Source: JALYUA01 sp039933215 (lineage in GTDB: Bacteria; Acidobacteriota; Thermoanaerobaculia; UBA5066; Gp7-AA6). Taken from it: 55,339 nucleotides of DNA. Where the stretch lies: the NCBI GenBank assembly GCA_039933215.1, contig JBDTOO010000022.1:1-55339 (forward strand), given 5' to 3'. Both the position numbers and the translations under genes were made by a program. How positions within the stretch are numbered: position 1 is the first letter of the stretch; every line of letters starts with the position of its first letter. This document shows, in pieces, positions 16,287 through 25,457 of the stretch. The notes beneath the pieces are model-generated. The model was not told where the DNA came from. It did not search any database and saw only the letters and a list, made by a program, of their open reading frames with translations.

Positions 16287-17531
16287 ATGCCCGGCTTCTC
16301 CCGCAATCACCGGCAGCAGCTGACCTGCGACGGCGTCGCTCTCGAGGCGATCGCCGCGGAGGTCGGGACGCCCGTCTACGTCTACAGCCGGGCGCTCGTC
16401 GAGGAGAGCTTTCGGCGCTTCGACGCGGCGTTCTCGCGGGTCCCTCACCTCGTCTGCTACGCCACGAAGGCGAACTCGAACCTCTCGCTTCTCTCGGCCA
16501 TCGCCGCCCTCGGAGCCGGAGCGGACGTCGTCTCGGGAGGCGAGTTGCGCGCCGCCCTCGAGTCCGGCTTCCCTCCGGACCGCGTCGTCTTCTCCGGCGT
16601 CGGCAAGACCGAGGACGAGATCCGCTACGGCGTCGAGCGTGGGATCCTCGCCTTCAACGCGGAGTCCGACCGCGAGATCGAGAAGATCGACGCCGCGGCC
16701 TCCGCCGCCGGCCGCGTGGTCCGCGTGGCGATGCGCGTCAACCCGGACATCGATCCGCGTTCGCACCCGTACATCTCGACCGGGCTCAAGCACAACAAGT
16801 TCGGCGTCGACATCTCGCGGGCGCTCGACATCTACGAGTCCACCCGGCGCTTTCCGCATCTCAAGATGACGGGGATCCAGGCACACATCGGCAGTCAGAT
16901 CTCCGATCCGCGTCCTCTGGGGGAGACAGCGCGCGAGCTCGGACTCCTCGCCCGGGAGCTCCTCTCGCGCGGGTTTCCGCTCGAGACGCTCGACGTCGGG
17001 GGCGGCATCGGGATCGCCAGCGCCGACGGTCCCGGTATGTCTCCGGAGGAGTACGCGGCGGCCGTGCTCCCTCACGTCGAGGGGCTGCCCCTTCGCCTGT
17101 TGATCGAGCCAGGGCGCGCGATCGTCGGGAAGGCGGGGGTCCTGGTTACGCGGGTTCTCTATCGGAAGCGCAATGCCGGCAAAGAATTCGTGATCACCGA
17201 CGCCGCCCTGAACGACCTGATCCGCCCGGCGTTGTACGGCGCCATCCATCCGATCGAGCCGGTCGGCCCTCCCTCGGGGACTCCCATCGTCGCGGACGTC
17301 GTGGGGCCGATCTGCGAGACGAGCGACTTCTTCGCCCGCGAGCTGCCCATGGCGGGCGTCGCGGAGGGCGATCTGCTGGCGATCCGGGACGCCGGGGCGT
17401 ACGGCTTCGCGATGTCTTCCAACTACAACTTCCGGGGGCGCGCGCCGGAGGTCCTCGTCCAATTTGGTGGATTTCGCGTCGTCCGGCGCCGTGAAACTTT
17501 CGAGGACCTCGTTCGTTTGGAACGAGAGTAA
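16287..17531 (+). CDS. lysA: Diaminopimelate decarboxylase
   Basis: This 414-residue PLP enzyme converts meso-diaminopimelate to L-lysine and CO2, the last step of lysine synthesis. The fold type III barrel shows the PLP lysine in CYATKANSN, the HKFG-equivalent HNKFGVD, the glycine-rich phosphate loop VGGGIGI, EPGRAIVG, the substrate-site cysteine in GPICETSDFF and the C-terminal GAYGFAMSSNYN. Length and order match the family. The ATG at 16287 is supported by the adjacent TATAGT and by the usual N-terminal spacing. The gene is probably monocistronic; the receptor gene after it has its own ribosome site and leader. Confidence 0.97.
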   Translation: MPGFSRNHRQQLTCDGVALEAIAAEVGTPVYVYSRALVEESFRRFDAAFSRVPHLVCYATKANSNLSLLSAIAALGAGADVVSGGELRAALESGFPPDRVVFSGVGKTEDEIRYGVERGILAFNAESDREIEKIDAAASAAGRVVRVAMRVNPDIDPRSHPYISTGLKHNKFGVDISRALDIYESTRRFPHLKMTGIQAHIGSQISDPRPLGETARELGLLARELLSRGFPLETLDVGGGIGIASADGPGMSPEEYAAAVLPHVEGLPLRLLIEPGRAIVGKAGVLVTRVLYRKRNAGKEFVITDAALNDLIRPALYGAIHPIEPVGPPSGTPIVADVVGPICETSDFFARELPMAGVAEGDLLAIRDAGAYGFAMSSNYNFRGRAPEVLVQFGGFRVVRRRETFEDLVRLERE

Positions 17532-17587
17532 AATCGGCGCGAAGCTTTCACGGTCTTTTACCAGCGGTTGATTCGTAATCCGTTTCG

Positions 17588-17600
17588 CGGGCACTGCCCG
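17588..17600 (+). terminator. Small hairpin between lysA and the receptor gene
   Basis: CGGGC-ACT-GCCCG is a 5-bp stem followed by TTT and then the AAGGAG ribosome site of the receptor gene. It may be a weak lysA terminator or a stem in the receptor's 5' leader. Confidence 0.3.
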
Positions 17601-17619
17601 TTTAGAAGGAGACAGGCTC

Positions 17620-20433
17620 ATGCGTTTTCGTCACCTGTTCATCGCGATGGCGTTTCTCGCTCTCGCGGCTCCCCTAGCCTTCGCACAGACCACGGGAGCG
17701 GTCTCCGGCACGGTGCGAGACGCCCAGGGCGCGGGGCTCCCGGGCGTGTCCGTGTCGGTCACAGGCGACGTCCTGCCGAGGGCGCGCACCACGACCACGC
17801 TCGAAGACGGTTCTTTCCAGTTCTTCTCGCTTCTGCCCGGGACGTATCACTTGAAGGCCGAGCTCGCGGGTCTCGGGTCGTTCGAGCAGGACGTCATCGT
17901 CTCGGTCCAGAAGCAGACCGAGATCCGCGCGATCCTCCGCCCGAGCGCCACGGCCGAGGTGACCGTCACGGCGGCGAGTCCCGTCGTCGACACGAAGTCC
18001 TCGACCGCCTCGACGGTGACGGACCGCGCCACGTTCGAGAAGTTGCCGCTCGCGCGCACGTTCGCGGGCACGATGCAGCTCGCGCCCGGCGTCGCCGACA
18101 GCGGCGTCTCGATCTCGAACACGAACCCCGGCTTCAACGCCGGCGGGGGCCGGCAGGACAACCAGTTCCTCTATGACGGCGTCAACGTCACGAACCCCTT
18201 CTTCGCGGACCTCTTCCAGGATTTCGCGGAGCTCGACATCCAGGAAGTCAACATCACGCGCGCCGGCGTCTCCCCGGAGTACGGCCGGACGGGCGGATTC
18301 ATCGTGAACGGCGTCACCAAGTCGGGGACGAACGGCTTCCACGGCGAGGCGAGGGTCGTGTACGAGCCATCGAGCCTCGAGGCGAAGAGCAAAGACCCCA
18401 ACAACGCGAGCAGCCTCAAACGCGTGCGCCCCGGAGCGAGCATTGGCGGCCCCGTCCTCAAGGACGCCCTGTTCTTCTACGGCTCCGCGAACTTCTACCG
18501 GCAGACGGAGAAGGACCGTTTCAACGACTTCGACGAGAACGGCATCCCCAACGCCCTTCCGAACTCCGATCTCGACATCAACGAATACTTCGCGAAGCTC
18601 ACGGCGACGCCGTTCGCAAACCAGCTTCTCGAGGGCTCGTTCCGCTACCGCGCGGTCACCCAGACGAACGCCGACATCAACCTCGACGCGCCGTCGACCG
18701 GCGACAACCCGAAGGAGCTCGACCGGATCATCGTCGGCTCCTGGTTCTGGACGGCCACCTCGAAGTTCAACCTCGAGGCGAAGTTCAACCACAACGAGAA
18801 CCACAACGGCGCCTCGCCGGTGCTCGACTTCGGCTTTCAGCCCACCTTCGACCCGGCGCATCCCGAGAACGTCGGTCTCTTCAACGATCCGGTCACGGGT
18901 CACGCCATCGGCGGAACGTCTCTCGGGATCAACAACGACGACTTCTATCGCAACCAGTTCAAACTGACGACGAGCTACCTCGCGAACTTTCTCGGCGCCA
19001 GCCACGACATCCGCTTCGGTGTCGACTACAGCGCGAACCGCGAAGAGCTCGCCCGGATCGCCAACGGGTGGGGCTCGATCAGCGTTTCGACGTCGGGCAG
19101 CGGCTGCACGCCGGCAGGAAATCCCAACGGCGGTTCCCCCTGCTACCGGGCCCGTTACAGCCCCAACCAGCCCCCACAGGTCTCGAAGGCCCGCACGTGG
19201 GGGATCTTCGCGCAGGACCAGATGACGTGGAACCGGCTGACCGTCAACCTCGGGCTGCTCGTCAACCGCGACGAATACATCCCCTCGGGCGGCACGTTTG
19301 TGTTCATGAGCGGAGATTTCACGGTCCCCAACAGCGTTTCGATCCCGACGTGCTCGTCCGGGACGACCGCGGCGGCCTGCACCTACCGCGACACTCTGAC
19401 GATCAACTGGGCGAAGCAGTTCCAGCCGCGCGTGGGCGTGGCGTTCGAGATCGACCAGAACGCGCACGACAAGGTGTACGCGAACTTCGCCCGGTACGAC
19501 AACCTCGACAACCAGTCGATCGCGAGGTCCGCGTCGCCGATCCGGCTCTTCCGGACCGACGCCTTCTTCAACCGGACCACGGGCGCCTTCATCGGGTCCA
19601 CGACCCGCTCCAACAACCAGGACAAGCGCGTGCTCCCCGGCATCGACCCGACGTTCACGGACGAGTACCTCGTCGGGTATGCCCGGCCGCTCGGCCACGG
19701 ATACTCCGTCGAAGGCTACGGTATCTACCGCCGGACCCGCGACGTCATCGAAGACTTCGCCGCGAACGGAAGCAACTTCACCGACCTGGACCCGTCGGAC
19801 TTCCGCTACGGAAACATTCCGGCCAAACGCCGCTACCGTGGCGTCACCCTCCAGGTCCGCAAGACCGGCACCGAGGACCGCTGGACCGCCGATCTTTCCT
19901 ACACGCTCTCGCGGCTCGACGGCAACTGGGACCTCGACTACGCGACGCAGCTTTTCTATTCCTCCTCGTACCTCCAGGACGGGCCCGGGATCCTCGTCGA
20001 GGACCAGTACCGCCAGGGAATCCTCGAGGGCGACCGGACGCACGTCGCGAAGCTGTTCGGCTCCTACACGCTGCCGACCAACACGGTCATCGGCGGATAC
20101 GTTCGCTTCCAGAGCGGCCGACCCTGGCAGGCCCAGCAGTTCGACCCGGTCTACGGCGTGCCCTACCAGTACGTGGAGCCGGCGGGGAGCCGCCGTCTCG
20201 GTTCCTGGACGAACTTCGACTTTCGCGTGGCGCAGGACATCCCGCTCGGCGCGTTCGGGAGTCTCCGCCTCGCGGCGAGCGTCTTGAACGTCTTCAACAC
20301 GCAGCCGGCGCTCTCCGTCGACAAGGTCTTGTTCACGACCGACAGCAACACGACGCCGAATCCCTCGTTCGGGCAGGCCACGTCGTACGCGCCCCCGAGA
20401 CGTCTCGTCGCGACGGGCACGTTCAGCTTCTAA
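17620..20433 (+). CDS. TonB-dependent receptor, Oar-like
   Basis: This 937-residue outer-membrane protein has a signal peptide (FIAMAFLALAAPLAFA, then QTT), a carboxypeptidase-regulatory/SdrD-like beta-sandwich (GAVSGTVRDAQGAGLPGVS through LLPGTYHLKAELAG), a plug domain (DNQFLYDGVNVTNPF, then GRTGGFIVNGVTKSGTNGFHG) and a long barrel ending in aromatic GTFSF. This Oar/CarboxypepD_reg architecture is abundant in Acidobacteriota and imports or binds large substrates with TonB energy. No clear TonB box is visible. AAGGAG at 17606-17611 supports the ATG. A strong terminator follows the gene. The substrate is unknown and no transport partner is adjacent. Confidence 0.93.
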   Translation: MRFRHLFIAMAFLALAAPLAFAQTTGAVSGTVRDAQGAGLPGVSVSVTGDVLPRARTTTTLEDGSFQFFSLLPGTYHLKAELAGLGSFEQDVIVSVQKQTEIRAILRPSATAEVTVTAASPVVDTKSSTASTVTDRATFEKLPLARTFAGTMQLAPGVADSGVSISNTNPGFNAGGGRQDNQFLYDGVNVTNPFFADLFQDFAELDIQEVNITRAGVSPEYGRTGGFIVNGVTKSGTNGFHGEARVVYEPSSLEAKSKDPNNASSLKRVRPGASIGGPVLKDALFFYGSANFYRQTEKDRFNDFDENGIPNALPNSDLDINEYFAKLTATPFANQLLEGSFRYRAVTQTNADINLDAPSTGDNPKELDRIIVGSWFWTATSKFNLEAKFNHNENHNGASPVLDFGFQPTFDPAHPENVGLFNDPVTGHAIGGTSLGINNDDFYRNQFKLTTSYLANFLGASHDIRFGVDYSANREELARIANGWGSISVSTSGSGCTPAGNPNGGSPCYRARYSPNQPPQVSKARTWGIFAQDQMTWNRLTVNLGLLVNRDEYIPSGGTFVFMSGDFTVPNSVSIPTCSSGTTAAACTYRDTLTINWAKQFQPRVGVAFEIDQNAHDKVYANFARYDNLDNQSIARSASPIRLFRTDAFFNRTTGAFIGSTTRSNNQDKRVLPGIDPTFTDEYLVGYARPLGHGYSVEGYGIYRRTRDVIEDFAANGSNFTDLDPSDFRYGNIPAKRRYRGVTLQVRKTGTEDRWTADLSYTLSRLDGNWDLDYATQLFYSSSYLQDGPGILVEDQYRQGILEGDRTHVAKLFGSYTLPTNTVIGGYVRFQSGRPWQAQQFDPVYGVPYQYVEPAGSRRLGSWTNFDFRVAQDIPLGAFGSLRLAASVLNVFNTQPALSVDKVLFTTDSNTTPNPSFGQATSYAPPRRLVATGTFSF

Positions 20434-20454
20434 GAGACGAAGCGTCGGAATCCG

Positions 20455-20487
20455 GAGCCGGGGGCACGAGCCCCCGGCTCTTTCATT
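20455..20487 (+). terminator. Strong intrinsic terminator of the receptor gene
   Basis: GAGCCGGGGGC-ACGA-GCCCCCGGCTC is a perfect 11-bp stem with a 4-nt loop, followed by TTTCATTT. It lies at the junction of two converging genes; only the plus-strand reading has the T-rich tail, and the tail overlaps the stop codon of the opposite gene. Confidence 0.9.
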
Positions 20488-22507
20488 TGGAGGGCGGTCG
20501 ATCCCCCCGGGCGACGGCGAGGGAACGGGCGACTTCCGGCTGGTTCGGGTTGAGCGCGAGGGACCGTTCGAGGAGCCGCACGACGTCGGAGCGCCGTTCG
20601 AGGCAGGTCTCGACGAGAGCGAGCGTGTTGAAAGTCCGGAAGTCCGTCGAATCCTTCTCGAACGGCGCCAGCCCCGCGAGCGCGCGGTCGCAGTCGCGCG
20701 AGCGGGCGCGCAGCGAGGCGAGATCCCGCGCGATCTCCTCGCTCTTCGGGTAGAGCGCGGCGGCCTTCGTGAGCAGCGAAAGAGCGGCCGCCGGTTTTCC
20801 TCCCTGCTGGTACTCGTGGGACCAGCCGAGGACGGCCCGCTCGGGCTCCTCGTGCGACGCCGCCAGAGAGCGGAAGAGCCAGTCCTCGGCTTCCCGGGTG
20901 CGGCCGGTTCCGCGAGAGAGAACCGCGAGGTTGTACATCGGAGAGTAGTAGTCGCTCCGCAGCGCGAGCGACTTCTCGAACGCCGCGCGCGCGGCGGAAG
21001 GCTGGTTCGCGGTGTCGCGCAGGTAGACGCCGAGGTTGTTCCACGCTCCTTCGGTCATCCCCGGGCGGTCGCCTCCGATCGGCGCGAGCGGACGCGTCTC
21101 GCCGCCCGTGAGGTATCCGAGCGCCATGAGCTTCTTCGCGTACTCGCTCGCCTCCTTCTCGGACATCGGTTCGGCGGAGACGCGGCGGATCTCGGCGGCC
21201 GGCCCGTCCGCGGCGGGCGGCCGGAGCGCGATCCCCCGGAAGGCGAAGGCGGCGAGCTTGCCGGGCATCCGGCGGGACGGGGGCAGGTCCAGGAGCGCGA
21301 GGACCGTCGGAGCCACGTCGAAGAGGCTCGCGTCGGCGCGCGAGGCGGCGGGCGTCACGCGCGCGCCCCACGCGGCGATCACGCCGTCCAGGCGGTGCCA
21401 GAATGCGGCCGTCGTCCAGCTGCCCGAGGCGAGCCCGCACGGGCGGTCGGCGCCCCACTTGAACCCGTGGTCGGAATGCACGAGGAGGGTCGCGCCGTCC
21501 TCCGCGGCGCGGCGCATCCAGGCCCCGAGGAGGGCGTCGACCATGGCGTAGTAGCGCCGGACGACGTCTTGGTAGCGCGCGACGTCGGCGTCCGACGCGC
21601 ACGGAAGCTTCGGCGGCGTGACCGCGGCGAAGACGTGGCCGATCTCGTCGGTGCCCTCGAGGTAGAGCGCGAGCAGGTCGGGATGCTCGCGGTCATAGAG
21701 ATCGCGGGCGATGCGGTGCGAGACGCGCGTCGCGCCGATGATCCGCGCGAGCGCGACCGCCTTGTTCTCGAGTCCCCCTCCGGCGGCGCGGTCGGCCGAC
21801 GCCTCCGCGGCGCTTCCGCCGAGGAATCGCGCGAGCTCCGCGTCGGCGACGTTGCCCTCTCTGGCCGCGATCTGCGCGATCCCCTCCTGGAGCGCCGGGG
21901 GATAGGCGGCGCCCGCGAGGGGAAGACGGTCGAAGAGGATGGGGCTCGCGTGGTCCGAGACGAAGAATCCATCGACGACCTCGGCGGGATGGGTCGCCCA
22001 CCACCCGACGACGCCGACGCGGCGGCCCGCCGAGGACGCCAGGTTCCAGACGGCGGGGACGGCCCGCGAGAGCCCGGAGATCGGGACCTTCGCGCCCGTC
22101 TTCGGATCGGTCTCCTGAAAGTCGAGGACGCGATGGACGTCCGGAGGGACTCCGGTCGCCGCCGTCGTCCAGAGGATCGGGGAGAGGATCGGGATGAAGC
22201 TCTTCAACCGGGCGGTGGCGCCCTCGGAAGCGAGCCGCTTCCAGTTCGGCATCGTGCCGTCGGCGGCGAACCGGTCGAGGAGCTCCCAATCGAGACCGTC
22301 CATCCCGAGCCAGATGACGGGCGGGCGGCCGCCTTTCGGGCGCGGCGTCCGGGCGACGTCGGCGGCGTCGCGATCGGATGCCGTCGCGTTGGCGGCGGCC
22401 GCCGCAGGGGTCCCGCCCGCCGGAGAGCGCCCCGTCTGCTCGCCGCGCCCGCAGGCGAGAAAGAGGCAGATCGCCGCGGCCGCCGGCGCCGAAATCGCGC
22501 GTCGCAT
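20483..22507 (-). CDS. Lipoprotein phosphodiesterase/AlkP-superfamily protein with TPR tail
   Basis: This 674-residue protein starts with a lipoprotein signal (CLFLACGRGE). The alkaline-phosphatase-superfamily/type I phosphodiesterase core follows: metal site WLGMDGLDW, nucleophile region PILSPILWTTAATG, LYLEGTDEIGHVF, and LLVHSDHGFKWG with the SDHG metal ligands. The final about 220 residues are TPR repeats (GAWNNLGVYLRDTANQPSAA, YYSPMYNLAVLSRGTG). Such proteins are annotated as nucleotide pyrophosphatases or sulfatase-like enzymes; the real substrate is unknown. A weak TAGCCT lies 7 nt before the ATG and no ribosome site is seen. It converges on the receptor gene and shares its terminator hairpin. 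Confidence 0.85.
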   Translation of the reverse strand: MRRAISAPAAAAICLFLACGRGEQTGRSPAGGTPAAAAANATASDRDAADVARTPRPKGGRPPVIWLGMDGLDWELLDRFAADGTMPNWKRLASEGATARLKSFIPILSPILWTTAATGVPPDVHRVLDFQETDPKTGAKVPISGLSRAVPAVWNLASSAGRRVGVVGWWATHPAEVVDGFFVSDHASPILFDRLPLAGAAYPPALQEGIAQIAAREGNVADAELARFLGGSAAEASADRAAGGGLENKAVALARIIGATRVSHRIARDLYDREHPDLLALYLEGTDEIGHVFAAVTPPKLPCASDADVARYQDVVRRYYAMVDALLGAWMRRAAEDGATLLVHSDHGFKWGADRPCGLASGSWTTAAFWHRLDGVIAAWGARVTPAASRADASLFDVAPTVLALLDLPPSRRMPGKLAAFAFRGIALRPPAADGPAAEIRRVSAEPMSEKEASEYAKKLMALGYLTGGETRPLAPIGGDRPGMTEGAWNNLGVYLRDTANQPSAARAAFEKSLALRSDYYSPMYNLAVLSRGTGRTREAEDWLFRSLAASHEEPERAVLGWSHEYQQGGKPAAALSLLTKAAALYPKSEEIARDLASLRARSRDCDRALAGLAPFEKDSTDFRTFNTLALVETCLERRSDVVRLLERSLALNPNQPEVARSLAVARGDRPPSK

Positions 22508-22577
22508 GGCGGCAAGGCTAGCAGCATGGAATGGTCCGGGCGGGCGGGACCGGGGCCCGCTCGGGGCGGCCGTCTGG

Positions 22578-22583
22578 TATATT
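22578..22583 (+). promoter_or_regulatory. -10 element of the tRNA-His/tRNA-Arg unit
   Basis: TATATT lies 12 nt before the mature tRNA-His 5' end. I see no convincing -35 hexamer upstream. Confidence 0.5.
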
Positions 22584-22595
22584 TCCCGGCCCGAC

Positions 22596-22673
22596 GGTGG
22601 GTGTAGCTCAGCCGGTTAGAGCGCCAGACTGTGGATCTGGATGTCGAGGGTTCGAATCCCTCCACTCACCCCA
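22596..22673 (+). tRNA. tRNA-His(GTG)
   Basis: A full cloverleaf can be folded: acceptor GTGGGTG/CACTCAC with the extra G(-1) at 22596 facing discriminator C, D-arm GCTC..GAGC, anticodon stem CCAGA/TCTGG around loop CTGTGGA (anticodon GTG, 22631-22633), T-loop TTCGAAT and an encoded CCA. The G(-1):C73 pair is the histidine identity element. It is followed 15 nt later by tRNA-Arg, probably on one transcript. Confidence 0.97.
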
Positions 22674-22688
22674 AGACTGTTCTTTTCT

Positions 22689-22766
22689 GCGCCCGTAGCT
22701 CAGTCCGGATAGAGCGTTAGCCTCCGGAGCTAAAGGTCCCGCGTTCGAATCGCGGCGGGCGCACCA
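22689..22766 (+). tRNA. tRNA-Arg(CCG)
   Basis: The acceptor stem GCGCCCG/CGGGCGC, anticodon stem TTAGC/GCTAA with loop CTCCGGA (anticodon CCG), T-loop TTCGAAT, discriminator A and an encoded CCA give a standard tRNA. It reads CGG, a frequent arginine codon in this GC-rich genome. A short T-run (TTTTT) directly after CCA may help to end the transcript. Confidence 0.97.
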
Positions 22767-22904
22767 TTTTTCCCAAACACTTACGAGAGACGACGTCACG
22801 GGCGGGGACCCGGATTTGTCCGTGTTTTTGTGTCGTGTTCGGGCTTTTCATAAGCTTTAGCCCTCCGAACCGCCGGGGCTGACCCGTAGTCGACACGCGG
22901 GCTC

Positions 22905-22919
22905 ACCTCCGGCGGAGGT
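22905..22919 (-). terminator. Hairpin after the secreted propeller gene
   Basis: ACCTCC-GGC-GGAGGT is a perfect 6-bp stem 7 nt beyond the stop codon of the minus-strand gene. No T-run follows in that direction, so it may protect the mRNA end rather than terminate. Confidence 0.35.
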
Positions 22920-22926
22920 CGCCTCT

Positions 22927-25023
22927 CTAGAACGCCGACGTGTCCGCGACGCTCGCGAGATGTCCCGACGTGTTCTGGTAGGTCTTCGTGGCGCCCGTCA
23001 CCATGTCGCGCACCGTGATCGTGTACTCGACGTCGGAGAGCGCCCCGTAGAAGATCCAGAACTTGTCGTTGAACGCGCGGCCGTCGACGGCCTTGATCAC
23101 GAGCTCGACGTTGTTGCCGGAGAAGAACCAGAAGTACCCCGTGTCGCCCGTCAGCTTGACGGCCTGCCCCACCCCATTGGTGCCCTGGGCGGGGACGCGC
23201 CACGTCACCTGAACCTGGAACCGGCTGGCATTCAGGCAGAGCGTCGTCGGGCCGTCCGTGCAGGCGGTCGCGGTCAAAAGGTCGCGTTTGGGCTCGCGCC
23301 GCGGGGGCGAAAAAAACCGCTCGACTTCCGCGAGGGTGGTCTCGCGCGCTCCCGCGGCGTCGCGGTCTTCCCTCTTGCCGGCCGGCGCGGCCTGGGGAAA
23401 CGCGCTCGTGTCGGCCACGCTCGCCAGGTGCCCCGATGAATTCGCGTACGTCTTCACCGTGGAGGTCAATGTGTCGGTGACGGTGATCGTGTACTCGACG
23501 TCCGACAGCGCGCCGTAGAAGACCCAGAAGCTGTCGTTGACCACCCTGCCGTCGACGACCTTCAGCATGAGCTCCACGTTGTTCGGGGAGAAGAACCAGA
23601 AATAGCCGGTATCGGCCGTGAGCTTCACGGCCTTGCCGGCGCCGCTCGAGCCCTGCGACGGGACGTGCCACGCCACCTGGACCTTGAACCGGTTCCCGTT
23701 CAGGCACATGGTCGTCGCGTCCTGCGTGCAACCGCTCACGACGGCGTTGCCGCTCAGGTCGACGTGGACCGTGAAAGCGCGCGTCGTGTCGACGGTCAGG
23801 GTCCCCGTATGGAGCCCTTCCGCGGCGGGCGCGAACCGGACGGTAAACGTGATCGTGCCTCCCGCCGGAACGACGAGGGGCGTCGCCGGAACGCCGAGCA
23901 GGCTGAAATCGGTCCCGGTCGAGGTGATCGAGCTCACGGTGATCGCCGAGATGTCCGTGTTCTGACACGAGGCGGTCAAAGACGCGATCGAGCCGACCTG
24001 CACGTTGCCGAACGCGATCGGGAAGTTGCAGAAAAACGGGTCCTCGTGGAGCACCAGCGCGCGCGTGCCCGCCGGGTTGACCGCGATCGAGTAGGGGGTC
24101 GCCCCGTGTCGTCCGGGGTGGCGGATCGTCGCCGAGACGGCCGTGTAGGGAGGCGGGAGCACCGCGACGCCGTCGTCGCCGGCGATCAAGGCAGTCCCGG
24201 TGACCGGGTTGAACGCCACGGCGCTCGGCGCCGCGAGTGTCGGGAGGAAAACGATGTTGGCGATGGATGGCGTCCCCGTGAGGTCGACCACGTTGGCCTC
24301 GCGGGCCGGCGTCGACTGGTCGACGTAGATCGCGCGCGTGCCGTCGTCGGACATCCCGATCCCGAGGGTGTCGCTCTCCGACCCCACCGCGGCCCCGACG
24401 AGGCTCGGCGGGTTCGTCGTCAGGTCGACGGCCTGCGCCCCCCCGGAGGCGAGGCTCACGACGGCGAGGGTTCCCGCCGCGTTGACCGCCACCGCGATGC
24501 CCTCGGCTCCGAGCGCGATCGAGGTGATGGTCGCGGGAACCGTCGACAGGTTGACGCTGCGAAAAATCGCCTGGTTCACGATGATGGCCCGCGCGCCGTC
24601 GGCGTAGAAGGCGACGCCGCCCGCGTCGGCGGTGACCGAGAGCGCGTCGACGATCGAGAAGGGCTCCGCCGCGACGTTGATGAGATAGGCGAAGTTGCCG
24701 TCGCCGGCGACGAGAACGCGGGTTCCGGCCGGGTTCACCGCGACCGCGTGCGGCCGGAATCCCTGGGGGAGCTGGAAGAGGGCCGTGACGGACGGCGAGG
24801 CCGACGACAGGTCGATCCGCACGAGCGTGTTGTCGTCCCGGTTGACGGCGTAGGCCAGCAAATTTCCGGCCCAGGCCACCGCCTGCGGGCCGCGACCCAC
24901 GAAGAAATTGGTGATGGGCGCGTTCGTCGAGAGGTCGAGGAGCGTGGCCGTCTGCGCCTGAACCGCGAGGGCGGCCAAGGAGAGGACGATCGCGGCGAAG
25001 AGCGTCCGCCGTATCGTTTTCAT
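22927..25023 (-). CDS. Secreted beta-propeller protein with Ig-like domain and two 111-residue modules
   Basis: This 698-residue secreted protein has a signal peptide (LFAAIVLSLAALAVQA, then QTA). Residues about 30-310 are YVTN/lactonase-like propeller repeats (AVAVNPAGTRVLVAGDGN, IAVAVNAAGTLAVVSLASG). An ASPM/SPD-2/Hydin-like Ig domain follows (IAFGNVQVGSIASLTASCQN, then TVRFAPAAEGLHTGTLTVDT). Two copies of a 111-residue module make up most of the C-terminus. The modules recur, to my knowledge, in Acidobacteriota secreted proteins without a known function. TAGGAT sits 7 nt before the ATG, and the start is otherwise without a ribosome site. The protein may bind something at the cell surface (inference). 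Confidence 0.85.
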   Translation of the reverse strand: MKTIRRTLFAAIVLSLAALAVQAQTATLLDLSTNAPITNFFVGRGPQAVAWAGNLLAYAVNRDDNTLVRIDLSSASPSVTALFQLPQGFRPHAVAVNPAGTRVLVAGDGNFAYLINVAAEPFSIVDALSVTADAGGVAFYADGARAIIVNQAIFRSVNLSTVPATITSIALGAEGIAVAVNAAGTLAVVSLASGGAQAVDLTTNPPSLVGAAVGSESDTLGIGMSDDGTRAIYVDQSTPAREANVVDLTGTPSIANIVFLPTLAAPSAVAFNPVTGTALIAGDDGVAVLPPPYTAVSATIRHPGRHGATPYSIAVNPAGTRALVLHEDPFFCNFPIAFGNVQVGSIASLTASCQNTDISAITVSSITSTGTDFSLLGVPATPLVVPAGGTITFTVRFAPAAEGLHTGTLTVDTTRAFTVHVDLSGNAVVSGCTQDATTMCLNGNRFKVQVAWHVPSQGSSGAGKAVKLTADTGYFWFFSPNNVELMLKVVDGRVVNDSFWVFYGALSDVEYTITVTDTLTSTVKTYANSSGHLASVADTSAFPQAAPAGKREDRDAAGARETTLAEVERFFSPPRREPKRDLLTATACTDGPTTLCLNASRFQVQVTWRVPAQGTNGVGQAVKLTGDTGYFWFFSGNNVELVIKAVDGRAFNDKFWIFYGALSDVEYTITVRDMVTGATKTYQNTSGHLASVADTSAF
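22930..23262 (-). repeat. 111-residue GYFWFFS module, copy 2
   Basis: The module runs from CTDGPTTLCLN to the C-terminal SVADTSAF and contains KLTGDTGYFWFFSGNNVEL and FYGALSDVEYTITV. By hand alignment, 80 of 111 residues match copy 1 without gaps. Two cysteines near its start may form a disulfide. Confidence 0.9.
23398..23730 (-). repeat. 111-residue GYFWFFS module, copy 1
   Basis: It runs from CTQDATTMCLN to SVADTSAF and is exactly the same length as copy 2. A linker of 45 residues rich in charged and alanine residues (23263-23397) separates them. The similarity indicates a tandem duplication. Confidence 0.9.
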
Positions 25024-25030
25024 GAGGAGA

Positions 25031-25036
25031 ATCCTA
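25031..25036 (-). promoter_or_regulatory. -10 element 7 nt before the secreted propeller gene
   Basis: On the minus strand, TAGGAT ends 7 nt before the ATG at 25023. The spacing matches a leaderless start. Confidence 0.45.
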
Positions 25037-25445
25037 GCATCGCAGCCCTCATCCCACTCTCAGGCGCCCCGAAGAGAGGTTCATTTCGACGAGCTCGCCC
25101 GTCCCCTCGCAGCTGAGGAGTTCCCGATGCGAAGAGGGAGGAACCCTGCGCTGCGGGGGCCCGAGCGGCGGCAAAGGCGACGTGTCCCGATCGTCGCGAA
25201 GGGTGGCGCCCCGCTGCGGGAGCCGTGGCGTTCGCGGAGGCGTCGTTCTACTTTCTAGCCTCTCCATGTACTGGATCGCCGTTCCGCGATACTTCGCCGC
25301 TTCTTCCGTCCGCGAAGGTGGCGGGTGGGGCCGGCGCGAGCGGGGGTCCGCCCGGCGGCGGGAGCCGTCCGCCACGTTGACGGGCTCGGCCCGCAAAACC
25401 TTACGCGCCGCGAGGTTCGCCGAAACCGCGGCCCTGCGCGGGCCG

Positions 25446-25451
25446 TATAGT
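25446..25451 (+). promoter_or_regulatory. -10 element 6 nt before the S41 peptidase start
   Basis: TATAGT ends 6 nt before the ATG at 25458. No ribosome site is present, so the transcript is probably leaderless. Confidence 0.6.
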
Positions 25452-25457
25452 TCACTG

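Larger units (their letters stand above)
25024..25457. other. Intergenic region between divergent genes
   Basis: This 434-bp gap lies between the starts of the secreted propeller gene and the S41 peptidase gene. Apart from the two start-proximal -10 elements (25031-25036 minus, 25446-25451 plus) I see no gene or RNA. The open frames crossing it lack family similarity and ribosome sites. Confidence 0.6.

Noticed and set aside
22608..22799. Minus-strand open frame reading RRDSNAGPLAPEA and EWRDSNPRHPDPQSGALTG
   Set aside because: This is the antisense of tRNA-His and tRNA-Arg. Such peptides are a well-known false gene call.
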